From the NCBI GenBank assembly GCA_037176885.1, contig JAWWNJ010000004.1, positions 1,860,001-1,924,000 on the forward strand: 64,000 bases of DNA, read 5' to 3'. The stretch comes from Favolaschia claudopus (Eukaryota; Basidiomycota; Agaricomycetes; Agaricales; Mycenaceae). The notes below the pieces were generated by a model that saw nothing but the letters and a program-made list of their open reading frames with translations, searched no databases and was not told where the DNA came from. The position numbers and the translations under genes were made by a program. Shown here piece after piece: positions 41,268 to 51,124 of the stretch (position 1 is the stretch's first letter; each line of letters opens with the position of its first letter).

Positions 41268-42811
41268 CTAATCCGAATACTCATAGAACCCCTTCCCATT
41301 TTTCCGTCCATACCACTGCGCGTCGACCATCCTCTCGAGCAGGATGCTCGGTCGGTACTTGGAGTCGCGTGTGCCTTCGTACAGCGTCTGTTGGATGGCG
41401 AGGCAGGTGTCGAGGCCGATGCTAATATCATTTAGTCGGGGCTCATCACAAGGAAGCGAGAAAAACAGCCTACAAATCAGCTGTGGAGTCGAGAGGTACT
41501 CAGCACACGCATTCTGGAACAAAAGACGCGTCCATACCTAGTTGCAGAGGCCCCATAGGGTGATTCATCCCTAGCTTCAGCGTCGTGTCGATGTCCTCGC
41601 GTGTCGCGGTCCCCTTCTCAAGACACATGATGGCCTGCAAGACCCGACATTAGCTTTTGCAATTTAACTACCTCCTCCACGCACCTCATTGATAAACGGC
41701 ATCAGCAGCGCATTTGACACAAACCCTGGCACATCTTTCGACGTCGTCACCTCCTTCCCGCACGCAACCGCAAATGCCCGCGCACGATCGAGCGTCTCAG
41801 GCGTTGTTTGCAGCGCAGAAATCAGCTCGACAAGTTTCTGTTAGGTTTTCCCATCAAAATCAGCATGTAGATATTACACTGGAGGTTGTGAAATTTCGGA
41901 CCGCATGTGATGCACTGGATTTTCACCTGAAATCTTTCAATCTGGGTCGTGTATTGGGTCGAGGTTCTTCCTCCTGGTGCTGTAGTTGCAATACACAATC
42001 CAGATTTACAGTACCAGTAGGAAGAACCTCGGGCCCAATACACGACCCAGATTGAAAGAGTTCGGGTGTAAATCCAGTGCATCATGTGCAGTCCGAAATT
42101 TCATTATTTTCGGAGTGTATACCAGGATGCACGGATTGTACGCACCATGACAGGTACGGGGTTGAAGAAGTGCAGACCTGGGTGCAGGCCGTCAGCTCAG
42201 CCTTCTCATTCGAAAAAAAACGAGCAGGAGAGAGAAGGGGACACACCGACGACCCTCCCAGCACTCGCCTTCCCCGCATCGCTCGCTGCGCTCATACCAC
42301 CCGGAACAGCCGCCGCCGCAATCTTCGTAATACTAATGGAGCTCGTATTACTCGCAAGTATCGCATCCGGCCTCAACTCCGCCGCAAACGAGCTGAATAT
42401 CGATTGTTTGAGCGGGAGGTGTTCGGATACTGCCTTTCATGAATGTTCTCAGCACGCGCTAGTAAGAATGAGGACATAGAGAAAAGAGAAACAGGAACAG
42501 TAATGCCAAAACAGCGACGAGGATTCACGAACCTCAACAACCATATCCACATCCCTCATCCCTTTCAAATCAGGCACGACCGTAACGCGCCCCCGCGCGT
42601 CTTTCGCGTCATCAGCGGTAATACGGCCCTTGCCTACATCTTTGTCGAGGAGCTTGTCCATGAGGGAAAGCCCCTTCTTGACTTGGTCGGCGGAGCGGTC
42701 ATGGAGGAGGACAGGGACTTTGGCGCGGAGGGCGGAGACGAAGGCGATACCGAGGCCCATTTGTCCTGCACCGAGGACGCCTAGGGTGCGTATGCCGTGT
42801 GGAATGGACAT
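41268..42811 (-). CDS. 3-hydroxyacyl-CoA dehydrogenase (3-hydroxybutyryl-CoA dehydrogenase type)
   Basis: NAD-dependent oxidation of 3-hydroxyacyl-CoA in beta-oxidation. ATG 42811-42809; stop TAG 41270-41268. Rossmann motif [40 protein letters not shown]; Ser motif [20 protein letters not shown]; catalytic His in [11 protein letters not shown]; then [40 protein letters not shown], and [20 protein letters not shown]. An alanine/glycine-rich insert ([14 protein letters not shown]) precedes the His strand. The intron between VM and KLVE (42145-41838) is 308 bases and holds a 245-base foldback element; the other introns are about 50-60. A second inserted element lies 89 bases upstream of the ATG. 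The reading frame itself looks intact. Confidence 0.92.
41875..42119. mobile_element. 245 bp foldback (MITE-like) element inside an intron
   Basis: Two arms, 41875-41984 and 42007-42119, are nearly perfect reverse complements over about 110 bases with a 22-base loop. Both arms carry GCACTGGATT, TCTTTCAATCTGGGTCGTGT and GAGGTTCTTCCT. Outermost bases are TACACT...AGTGTA; a TA target duplication (Tc1/mariner-style) is possible but cannot be proven from a single copy. Removing it would leave a host intron of about 63 bases, normal for the window. It has no coding capacity. Confidence 0.85.
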
Positions 42812-43392
42812 TCTGGCGGATGGTGGTGGTGGTAAACAGTAAAGGAGAATGAAGAGACACAGAACACGAACACACGTGAAAAATTGACCGCCGAACTTGA
42901 GGACCGATGCTAACCCTGACTGAGGTCGGATCCGCAAAATCGACCCAAATTTGAGTCTTGTCGGGACTTTTCAAATGTTCCCACGCTTTCTGAGGATGCG
43001 AAAACGGTTCTTTTCGTGTTTGGAGTAAAACACCTAAAATTTTCCCGAAATTTTTTCGAAATTTTGTCGGGACTTTGGGATCCGACCTCGGTCGGCATTA
43101 GCATCGGTCCTCGAACTTGATGCAACACTGAGGGTCTTCCTCCGCTCAGCTTACTTACACGCATTCGACTCAACTATAACTTAATCGATGTTGTATATAT
43201 CTGACTATTGTACAAAGGGCAACCGGACTATCGACTGCATGAAGGGATGGAAGGAAGGAAGGTAATGGAACCACCAAAAGATCATAGCTAAGATGTAGGA
43301 ATTATTAGATCTAGGTCTCCGTCCAAGTCCATGCGCGATACATCCAACCCAACCGCCACACAAAGCTCACCCTCCAACTCCATCTGTTTCGT
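42812..43392. other. Intergenic with inserted element
   Basis: This 581-base gap between the dehydrogenase start and the subtilisin stop (both minus) contains the 212 bp element described separately. The rest shows no gene; a GGAAGGAAGGAAGG run lies near 43247. Confidence 0.5.
42900..43111. mobile_element. hAT-like MITE, 212 bp, with 8 bp target duplication
   Basis: Terminal inverted repeats of about 34 bases: the left end begins AGGACCGATGCTAA and continues to GAGGTCGGATCC; the right end read in reverse begins with the same 14 bases and also reaches GAGGTCGGATCC, with four mismatches between. It is flanked by perfect direct repeats CGAACTTG at 42892-42899 and 43112-43119. An 8 bp duplication is typical of hAT superfamily transposons. 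The AT-rich interior has no coding frame, so it is non-autonomous. It sits 89 bases upstream of the dehydrogenase ATG. Confidence 0.88.
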
Positions 43393-45003
43393 TTAAACAG
43401 ACGTATAGTTGTTGAAGATAAGCAAATTCGGGGAACCCTGCGGCAACGGCTTCTCGCCCGCATCCGTCAGCAGCCCCGGCGTTGACAACCCCAACAACGC
43501 CCTCTTCAGCTGTGCAGGGGTGATCACCGGAATCGGCGCAACCTCCTCCGCAACACGCGGCATCAAGATAGCAGGCAACCAGCTCGACGCCCACCCAGGC
43601 AACGCCGCCTGCGCAACAGCATACAACCCCTCGCCAAACGCCACCATGAACGGCGTCTGCAGCGGCGACGTATCCACAAGCATGCCGAGCTCGGGGTCGA
43701 ATTGCTTAGAGGGGTACAGGGAGAGGAGATACGCGAGGAGGCCGGCGGTGTGCGGCGAAGCCATGGAGGTGCCGGAGAGCGTGGCGGTCGCGTCGGTGCC
43801 GCCGATGTAGGTGGAGAGGATGTTGAGCCCGGGCGCGAAGACGTCGACACACGATCCGTGGTTGGAGAAGTATGCGCGCTCGTCGCTGAGGGCGGAGGCA
43901 CCGACCGTGACGGCCTTGTCGGCGGCGGCGGGGGAGTACTTGCAGGCGTCCTGGTTGTCATTTCCTGCGAAAGGGTATTAGATATCCAGGGTGCAAATCG
44001 AAAAAGCGGAAGAACACACCAGCAGCGACGGCAAAGTGCAGACCCTGATCGACGGCGGCATTGACAGCGCGGTCGAGTGCCTCCGACTTGGAACCGCCGA
44101 GACTCATGTTGGCAACGGAGCCCTTGTGCGCGGTCTTGCCAGTCGCTTTGAACTCGGCGAGCGCAGCCAGAGCCTTCTTCTTGGCAGCCGAGGCAGCCCA
44201 ACTAACGCCTTGGACGACGTCGGACATGGAACCGCTTCCGTTCGAGCCAAGAACCTTGACAGCAACGAGGTTCGCAGCTTTGGCGACACCATATCTGCGG
44301 GAAGCGATAGTACCCGCGCAGTGTGAGCCGTGGCCGTTGCCGTCCTCGTCGATGTTATCAACGCTGTGCCCCCACGCAGCACGGCCCTCGAATTCGACAT
44401 GGTTGACATTGATACCGGTGTCGATGACGTAAACATCGACGCCCTCGCCGCCTTTGGGGTCGTAGAGGTAGCTGCGGAAGGTACCGAAACCGAGCTTCTT
44501 CCTGTGGCTTATACGTGCAAGACCCTGTTATCACTATGAACAACTGCCGGGTACAAAGGGCTACGCGTAAGCGTAAGTGTCGTATGACTCACCCAGGGCG
44601 CGGAATTCTGGGTATCCTGAGTGCGGACAATCTGGTCGCGCTCGATGAAATCGACCTCGGGCATGGCGCGCAGCTGTTCTACGGCTTCCCGGGAGAACTT
44701 GCCTGCATAGCCGTTGATATGCTCGTAGACGTGGTTGATGGCGAAGGTGTCGTCTTGGAGGGGTTGGGACTGGTGAGCGGCGATAAGGAAGTTGAAGTGC
44801 TTCTGCATTAATGAAGCGGGTGCATCTGGGCGGAGAACAACGATGTAGGAGTTGTTGATTGCGCCATAGCGATGGGACTCGGAGAAGGGTGCGGGGGTGA
44901 GCGGGGAGCGGAGGGAGGGGATGTGGGAGGAGGAGGTGGAGAGTGGGGTACTGGATACAGCTGCAGCCAGAGACAAAGCGAGGGTAATGAGAGACGAAGC
45001 CAT
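43393..45003 (-). CDS. Secreted subtilisin-like serine protease (S8, proteinase K type)
   Basis: Extracellular or vacuolar endopeptidase. ATG 45003-45001, signal peptide [20 protein letters not shown]. Inhibitor I9 propeptide [20 protein letters not shown] ... [20 protein letters not shown]. Catalytic Asp in [20 protein letters not shown], His in [16 protein letters not shown], oxyanion Asn region [14 protein letters not shown], and Ser in [20 protein letters not shown]. Beyond the usual proteinase K end there is an extension of about 110 residues ([20 protein letters not shown] to [10 protein letters not shown]). Introns interrupt after NSAPW and after VAAG. Stop TAA 43395-43393. Confidence 0.94.
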
Positions 45004-45430
45004 GGTGGTGGTTCGGGAACAACCAGGATAGCGACACAGCTCCCTGATAACCACAGACTGTTGTTGTCATTTGTATGGCTACAGCTTTTGCCTTATCCAC
45101 CACCGTCTGCTCGTGTGCCTGCTGTATTACCGTATACCCGTCCCCAATGCACCCCAACAAGTCCACTTACAGCGTATGTACGACATACAACCTCGCAGTT
45201 TCAACATGCAAAGGCCGCGTCAGCGCTCCAGAGTTCTGAGAATCCGGGTTGTACGCGCGTAGTTCTCGTATTAGGAATGCCTCGTTTTTATAAAGCTTTG
45301 GGGATCCCCACCGTATTTCTTACCTTGAGGCGGATATTTCATGTACAATAACACTGGATATCATTCCGTTTTCTTACAACATCGTAATCTTACATGGACC
45401 ACGCACCATTCTAAATTCAGAGTTTCAAAA
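45004..45430. other. Intergenic, subtilisin promoter side
   Basis: This 427-base gap separates the subtilisin start from the TAF11 stop, both minus. A minus-strand TTTATAAA-type stretch lies near 45289-45296, about 290 bases from the ATG, so it would need a long leader to be the TATA box. No gene seen. Confidence 0.35.
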
Positions 45431-46588
45431 CTACCGCACAAACAACCTCTTGCCTTTCCCCGGCCGTGCAGCACCCACCGCTCCCGTCTCCTCCTGATAC
45501 ATCCTGTACGCCTCACGCAAGTGGTCCGGCGCCAAAGGGCCAGTTTCACCGCGGCGCGCTTGCACATGGCGGGCTATAAAAAGATGAATCCACTCCTACC
45601 TGAGGGCCCGAAAGGACTCGAAGCAACGCGTACATACCCTTCTCGACGATCTCACCAACGAAGACTTTCGAGAAACCGGCAACGACTTGCGCGAGGGCTG
45701 GGGATACTTGGAGATTGAGCGTTTGCTGGATGACCTATGATTTACGATTTAGCTGTACTGGAATGAGAGGAACAAGGAGCGATAAACAAACACCTTCTTA
45801 ACAGCCTGCTTGGGAAGTGCATGCCGCCGATAAGCCTCAAAGCGCTCATACTGCTCCGGTGTAAAATTCTCCATAAGCACTCTACAAACCTTTCAGTTCT
45901 GAGTTCATTATAATTGAGACAGAAATAAAACTAACTTGAGATTATCCTTCGACTGGCTATTCCACGAAAGCTGCGCAGAATAATCGTCGTCCGCCATCGC
46001 AGGCAGCACCTCGTCGTCGCCCTCACCATCATCGTCCCCGCCTCCACCACCGCCCCCACCACCACCCGCACCGGGGACAGGCCCGAGACCAGGCACCCTC
46101 CCCGCAGGCACAACAGGCGCCCCGCTCAAACTAATCAGCCCATGACTCCCACCCGCACTCGACGACGACGAAGCCGCATATGCCCCATACGGGGACGTCG
46201 ACGACGACGGGTACGCCGCATGGAACGTCTGCGCCGCAGTAGGAAAGTGGCTACTCGCCGCCGACGCCGACGCATACGGCGTGTGCGTGCCATACGCTGC
46301 ATACCCCATAGTAGTAGGTGTAGCAGGCCGTGCGTTAGACTGTATACCCACAGACCCAAGGATGTTGGTGTTGACGGAGTACGATGCGGGCGCCGAGGCG
46401 GTGGGTGTGCTCGGGAAGTATGGATTGTTTAAGGTGGATGTGGAGGCGTATGCACTGGAGGGAAGGGGTTGTGGGGTTGCGGGGGCTGGTGAGTTTTGGA
46501 CGCTGCCTGTTGAGCGTTTTAGGGACGGTGTTGCGCCGCCGACGATGCCTCCGCCACGGCCACTAGGTTTCGGTGAAGACGAGTGCAT
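45431..46588 (-). CDS. TAF11: TFIID subunit TAF11 (TAFII28-like)
   Basis: Histone-fold subunit of the general transcription factor TFIID, partner of TAF13. ATG 46588-46586 (MHSSSPKPSGRGGGIVGGAT). The first ~200 residues are low complexity: Ser/Ala/Tyr/Pro-rich, then a glycine run followed by DDDGEGDDEVL. The histone fold lies at the C-terminus across three exons: VLMENFTPEQYERFEAYRRH, ALPKQAVKKVIQQTLNLQVS, PALAQVVAGFSKVFVGEIVE, then LAPDHLREAYRMYQEE. Ends GKGKRLFVR, stop TAG 45433-45431. Divergent from the RFC gene, 161 bp between starts. Confidence 0.93.
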
Positions 46589-46749
46589 TACTGTAGTTCA
46601 GAAGAGTTGTAGCCAGGAGCTCTGGTGTGACCCGACAACGAGGAGGAAATGGAGGAGATTGGCAGGAGAAGGAGTGACAAAATTATGTGACACACGCGCA
46701 TGTCACGTCAATCGCGCCTTTTCCTGCCACCACCACTCAACGCGTCAAA

Positions 46750-48499
46750 ATGTCTCTCTGGGTCGACAAAGTGCGTCACTCCTCTGCTTTTCATACTCTG
46801 GCTTAGCTCAATAAACTACCTATAGTTCCGCCCTCGAGCACTCGATGACCTCCACTACCACCACAACCTCTCCGCCAGGCTGAAATCCCTCGTCAGTCTC
46901 TCCACTGCACGCAACTGAAAACTCTGAAGCGCTCATAGGCCGCCTCGGGCGACTTCCCCCACATGCTTTTCTACGGCCCTTCCGGTGCAGGGAAAAAGAC
47001 GCGTATTACATGCACGCTTAAACAACTCTTCGGTCCCGGTGTGGAGAAAGTCTGTCTTTCTCTGGGCTGTCCTACGGACTCTGATGATGTCGGTCGGCTC
47101 TGCAGCTCAAAATCGACCAACGCGTCTTCCTCTCACCCTCAAAACGAAAGATTGAAGTGAACATCGTGCAGAGTAACTTTCATCTCGAGATCACTCCTAG
47201 GTACGCACTACGCTGGAACCAATTCAATTTCTTTACCCCACCGATCTTCTTTCTGTTTTTCTAGCGAGGCAGGCAACTACGACCGCGTCGTCATCCAAGA
47301 ACTCCTCAAAGAAATCGCCCAAACCCAGCAAGTCGATCTCAATGCTAAGCAGCGGTTCAAAGGTCTGTCCCTCCTCCCTCCCCCACTTCACTCTCACGCC
47401 CTTTTTTTCCACCGACTAACGACTAATGGATAACTGCATCCACAGTCGTCATCATCAACGAAGCCGACTCTCTCTCCCGCGACGCCCAAGCCGCCCTCCG
47501 CCGCACCATGGAAAAATACATGTCCAACATGCGCATCATCCTCTGCGCCAATAGCACCAGCCGCCTCATCGCCCCCATCAAGAGCCGGTGTCTCCTCATG
47601 CGTGTACCTGCGCCGAGTGACGAAGAGGTGGGCGGTCTTTCCTCTCCTACTATTCTTTCTACCCTGCTATTCTCTTCCCGTTTGGCCCACGTACGACTAT
47701 ACGACTTACACTTACGATGAATGCCACCTCAACAGATGCAAACCGTCCTAACCCACGTCGCCCGCCGCGCCTACTTCGACCTCCCCCCAGAAGCGGCACA
47801 AGAAATAATCAAAGACGCCAACGGCAACCTCCGTAAAGCCATCCTCGTCTTAGAAGCGCTCAAAATGCAGTCGTACGTCGTCTCCCTCTTTCCCCATTGC
47901 TTTTCTCTTCTCTTATCACTCACATACACTCGACCCCAGCCCCGACCTCACCGGCCCCCTCACCATCGCGAAACCCGACTGGGAGACCTACTGCCAAAAA
48001 GTCGCCACCCTCATCGTCACCGAGCAGACCCCCGCGCGCGTCATGGAGATCCGGACAAAGTTCTACGAGCTGCTGAGCCATTGTATACCGCCTACAGTCA
48101 TTCTCAAGGTGTGTGCGCCGTTGCGTGGGCATTTCATTCGACGAGGAGAATCTGATCTAAAATCGCATAGACAGTGGCAGAGGCGGTGGTGAGCCAGGTC
48201 GACGAGACGTTGAAAGCGGATGTCATGCATTGGGCGGCGTTTTATGTGCGTTTCCTCTTCTCTTCTCGCCTCCCTTTTGCCTCCGTTATCTGACGCCGCT
48301 GCAGGAAGTCCGCATGCGCATCGGGAGCAAAAAGATATACCACCTCGAAGCGTGGGTGGTCAAGGTCATGTCCCTCTATAAGGTCAGTCTCTCTTCCTCC
48401 GTTTAAACCTTCCCTTGGAATGTGTTATAAATGGATGACTGATGCAGTTTTTTTGCTTCCTAGCAATCTTTCTATTCGCTTGATATGTCGGATTTCTAG
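46750..48499 (+). CDS. RFC5: Replication factor C small subunit (yeast Rfc5 / human RFC3)
   Basis: Clamp-loader subunit that helps load PCNA. ATG 46750 (MSLWVDK, then FRPRALDDLHYHHNLSARL). Walker A variant GPSGAGKKTR is the form typical of this subunit. Sensor/Walker B region VVIINEADSLSRDAQAALRR, then MEKYMSNMRIILCANSTSRL and PIKSRCLLMRVPAPSDEE with the SRC motif. C-terminal collar: EIIKDANGNLRKAILVLEAL, MEIRTKFYELLSHCIPPTVI, EVRMRIGSKKIYHLEAWVVK and QSFYSLDMSDF. About ten exons. Stop TAG 48497-48499. Human and yeast naming differ; the symbol follows yeast. Confidence 0.93.
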
Positions 48500-48703
48500 T
48501 GAGCCCGCACACGGAGAGTGAGAGTTTGCTTGATTGCTTGTTTGTATAATAACCATTTGTGTATTGCGATGTATAATTACTAGTTAAAAATGCTCTGCTC
48601 TTGCTTCATCTACTTCTAGTCCGGAGAGGGGCTCCGTTACATCAAATGACGCTTTTTGAAAAAATATGCAAGTCTGCACCTAAGCCCGCCCATTAATTTA
48701 AAT

Positions 48704-49773
48704 TTATAGCGCAACGTCGTATTCCTCCTCGATGGACTCAATGAACGTCAGCAGCTGCTCGCAACGGGAATATCAGCTCAAATTAAATCGACACAAACTG
48801 GCGAAACGAATGCTACTCACAACCCGATGCCGCTTCTCACCCAACGCCTTCCCCGGCGCAGTCTTCAGCCTATCCCGAATCAGCACCAGCTTGTCGTGGA
48901 AGTGCTGGATGGCGCATTCGCTGACGCGCGGGTCGGTGGTGGGGATGTGCAGCGGTCTGTCAATGTGGCAAGAATTCATTATGAGTGGGTTTTGCTTGAG
49001 GTTGCGAATCTGAGCGACGGAGAGACGGAGACCGACCGGTTGACAGCGGCGCTGTAGGCTGCGCAACGCATTATTCCTGCGGAAAATGAGCAGGGGAGAT
49101 TAAATAAACATCTCATCCATACCAAACGCCCCAATCGCGTCCAACCTATCCGCGTCTTGCACGCCTGCGATTCCCAGGTCAATCAATCAATTCACGTGTC
49201 GTAGAGGTGAAGATTCCATCCAGCTTTAACTTCACTTACAGTGTAGTTCCACACACCCATCATGCCACTTTCCCCAGCCCCCGCTCTTCCGTAGTTTGCT
49301 CTCCGTACTCCAGGACACATTATCCACGATCCTCGCCACCTCGCGCGCGCGGCCGTCCCGAACGAGATCTAGCCCGTGTTTCTCCGCCATGGAGGTGAAG
49401 AAGGGGAGGAAGAACGCGTAAGGGTCTGCGGCTTGTTCGGCGGAGACGTATTTTTTGTCGAGGACGTCGTGCAGGAGGGCGGCTGCGTGCGCTCCGGCGT
49501 CACGGAAAAGAAAGCTCGAGGAAACGGGACGCGACGTACCGAGTTCGACGACGAGAAGATCCGGTTTGGGGGTTACGCTGTTCGCGAGCGAGAGAGCCGT
49601 TTTCCTGACGCGTTGGACTACATAGCATATCCACCTCGTCAACCCAGATATATCGGCAGCGAGACGCGTCTACCATGAAAAGCGTCGTGCGAAGGATCGT
49701 ATTTCGCCATAGCCTCCTCCATTACTTTTTGCGCCTCCACAATGAGAGCACGCTCTTGGGACGTGGGGTACAT
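48704..49773 (-). CDS. HD-domain metal-dependent phosphohydrolase
   Basis: ATG 49773-49771 opens MYPTSQERALIVEAQKVMEE, followed by AKYDPSHDAFH, the first metal His. Next RVRKTALSLANSVTPKPDLL, ALLHDVLDKKYVSAEQA with the HD doublet, and VQDADRLDAIGAFG with the last Asp. C-terminal HFHDKLVLIRDRLKTAPGKA and LLTFIESIEEEYDVAL, stop TAA 48706-48704. The layout matches the YpgQ/YedJ-like HD hydrolases, thought to act on nucleotides; the substrate here is unknown. Several short introns. A cluster of ACGCGT boxes lies 142-390 bases upstream of the ATG. Confidence 0.88.
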
Positions 49774-49910
49774 AGTGGTGGTTGTTTCAAGTCGGTTCTG
49801 AGTCAAAGTGATGCTTCCGCCTGAGGCTTGATGGAGGCTGACAGTGGCTGCCAGTGACAAAGGCAAAGACGAAATCACAAGCTTGGAGCGCGTCGAGGGT
49901 GACAGCAACT

Positions 49911-49957
49911 TTGAACGCGTTCAGTCACACGCGTACGCGTGACTGAACGCGTTTCAA
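49911..49957. repeat. Near-perfect 47 bp palindrome
   Basis: TTGAACGCGTTCAGTCAC reads back on the other strand with one extra base, around a central ACGCGTACGCGT. The centre and both arms contain ACGCGT, four times in total. Such a structure could form a cruciform or bind dimers of an ACGCGT-recognising factor. Confidence 0.8.
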
Positions 49958-50159
49958 CATTGGATGAACGTTCGACATCACACAAGCGTCTTCGGGGAGC
50001 GAAAATTGCATCGAAACAGAGCGTAAGTATTGAAATCCCCAAGTTTTCAGGCTGACCCACAATTACAACGCGTTTCGTCAAAAACATTGACTGATTTTCA
50101 AGTTGAACGTCTACAAGTTCAACGATGCGTGGACTACTGTCCGGAAACACTTGACGCGT
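49915..50159. promoter_or_regulatory. Cluster of six ACGCGT (MCB-type) hexamers
   Basis: Copies at 49915, 49929, 49935, 49947, 50068 and 50154. ACGCGT is the MluI cell-cycle box bound by MBF (Mbp1/Res-Swi6 type) in fungi to drive G1/S genes. The nearest downstream start is the HD-domain hydrolase (minus, 49773). The motif count is seen; MBF control is inference. Confidence 0.5.
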
Positions 50160-50860
50160 ACAAAGAGTACTTGTCGTTCACATCTCATGGTGCCATATTA
50201 CGTGCCTTGACTTCACACAAGGTGAGGTTTTTCAACTTCAAGTCTTCAAATCGAGCGGCAACTTCAACGACCGCATGAGAGTTTCTTAGCTCTCGGTCTA
50301 AGCTCAACGCCGAAAGCTGAACCTCAGTATGCATGGCCGATGGCCGAACGTGGTACATAAGTGGGCGATCCGAGCTTTGTGTTGAGTTTTACTGGAGTAG
50401 TTCTTGTGCTCCGAATGTTTGGTTTGGCGAGACCAAGAATTCTTCGAAATCTAGAGAGACCATCATTCAGACATGCTAATGAGTTCAAAGGAGAAAGACA
50501 AATGCGTACCAGGTTGAAGCCCGCTCAGGCCGAGAATCACTTCTTTGGGGAAGCAGTGGTTTCTGAAATTCTCGCCAGAGCTCCCGCGGACGCTTACCGA
50601 TGTCGCTTCACGTCGAGACGAACATTGTGGACAGACGGGCAACACCGAGCATGACCGTTTTAATGGCTTGGTTCCGGCAAAGACGATACTGCGAGCCCCG
50701 TTTGTGAAATTTGACGCCGCCATACGTCAAGAGACATTGCGTGTTAGAAAAAAGGTATTGAACTTGATGAATTCAGTTTAGCAACACAAATGGGCGGAGA
50801 AAACAGCGGAGAGCCGATAGAGAGAAGGACCTACATACATATTGATTGTTGTAACAATTC

Positions 50861-51050
50861 TCAAACGTATTCTAACGTTGAAAACAGGTCATCCAGGGTC
50901 GTGAGGCGAACAGAGCCAGTCGACTGTTCAACACATACTCCTTCGACATCGAGAAGACTGATACGGTCAGGACCGCAAGAAAGTGTTGAGAGATTGACTT
51001 GGAAGTTGGATGATAGCGGAGGAGACTTGGCGCGCAAAAAACATACCAGC
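50861..51050 (-). pseudogene. Decayed 3' fragment of an F-box paralogue
   Basis: Minus-strand similarity to the last ~60 residues of copy B. LLRYHPTSKSISQHF is in one frame and LLDVEGVCVEQSTGSVRLTT DLFSTLEYV in another, ending at a TGA (50863-50861) that replaces the TAG of copy B. DNA agrees too: TATTCTAACGTTGAAAAC here and TATTCTAACGTTGAGAAC at 51130. Frameshift and missing 5' part make it a relic of a tandem duplication. Confidence 0.8.
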
Positions 51051-51124
51051 GGAATAAGTGATTGTGTTGAAAAATGGTTGGGACAAGATACTGCCGTTGA
51101 GAAGTCATATTGGCGGCATTTTAG

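Larger units (their letters stand above)
49774..50860. other. Gene-poor stretch with palindrome and ACGCGT cluster
   Basis: About 1.1 kb without a supported gene. The first 400 bases hold the ACGCGT cluster listed separately and many short GTTGAA/TTCAAC words. Open frames on plus (50030-50278, 50545-50781) have no splice partners or recognisable motifs. Confidence 0.45.

Noticed and set aside
45908..46814. Arg-rich plus-strand frames opposite TAF11
   Set aside because: Shadows of the Ser/Ala/Tyr low-complexity region; no start or splice support.
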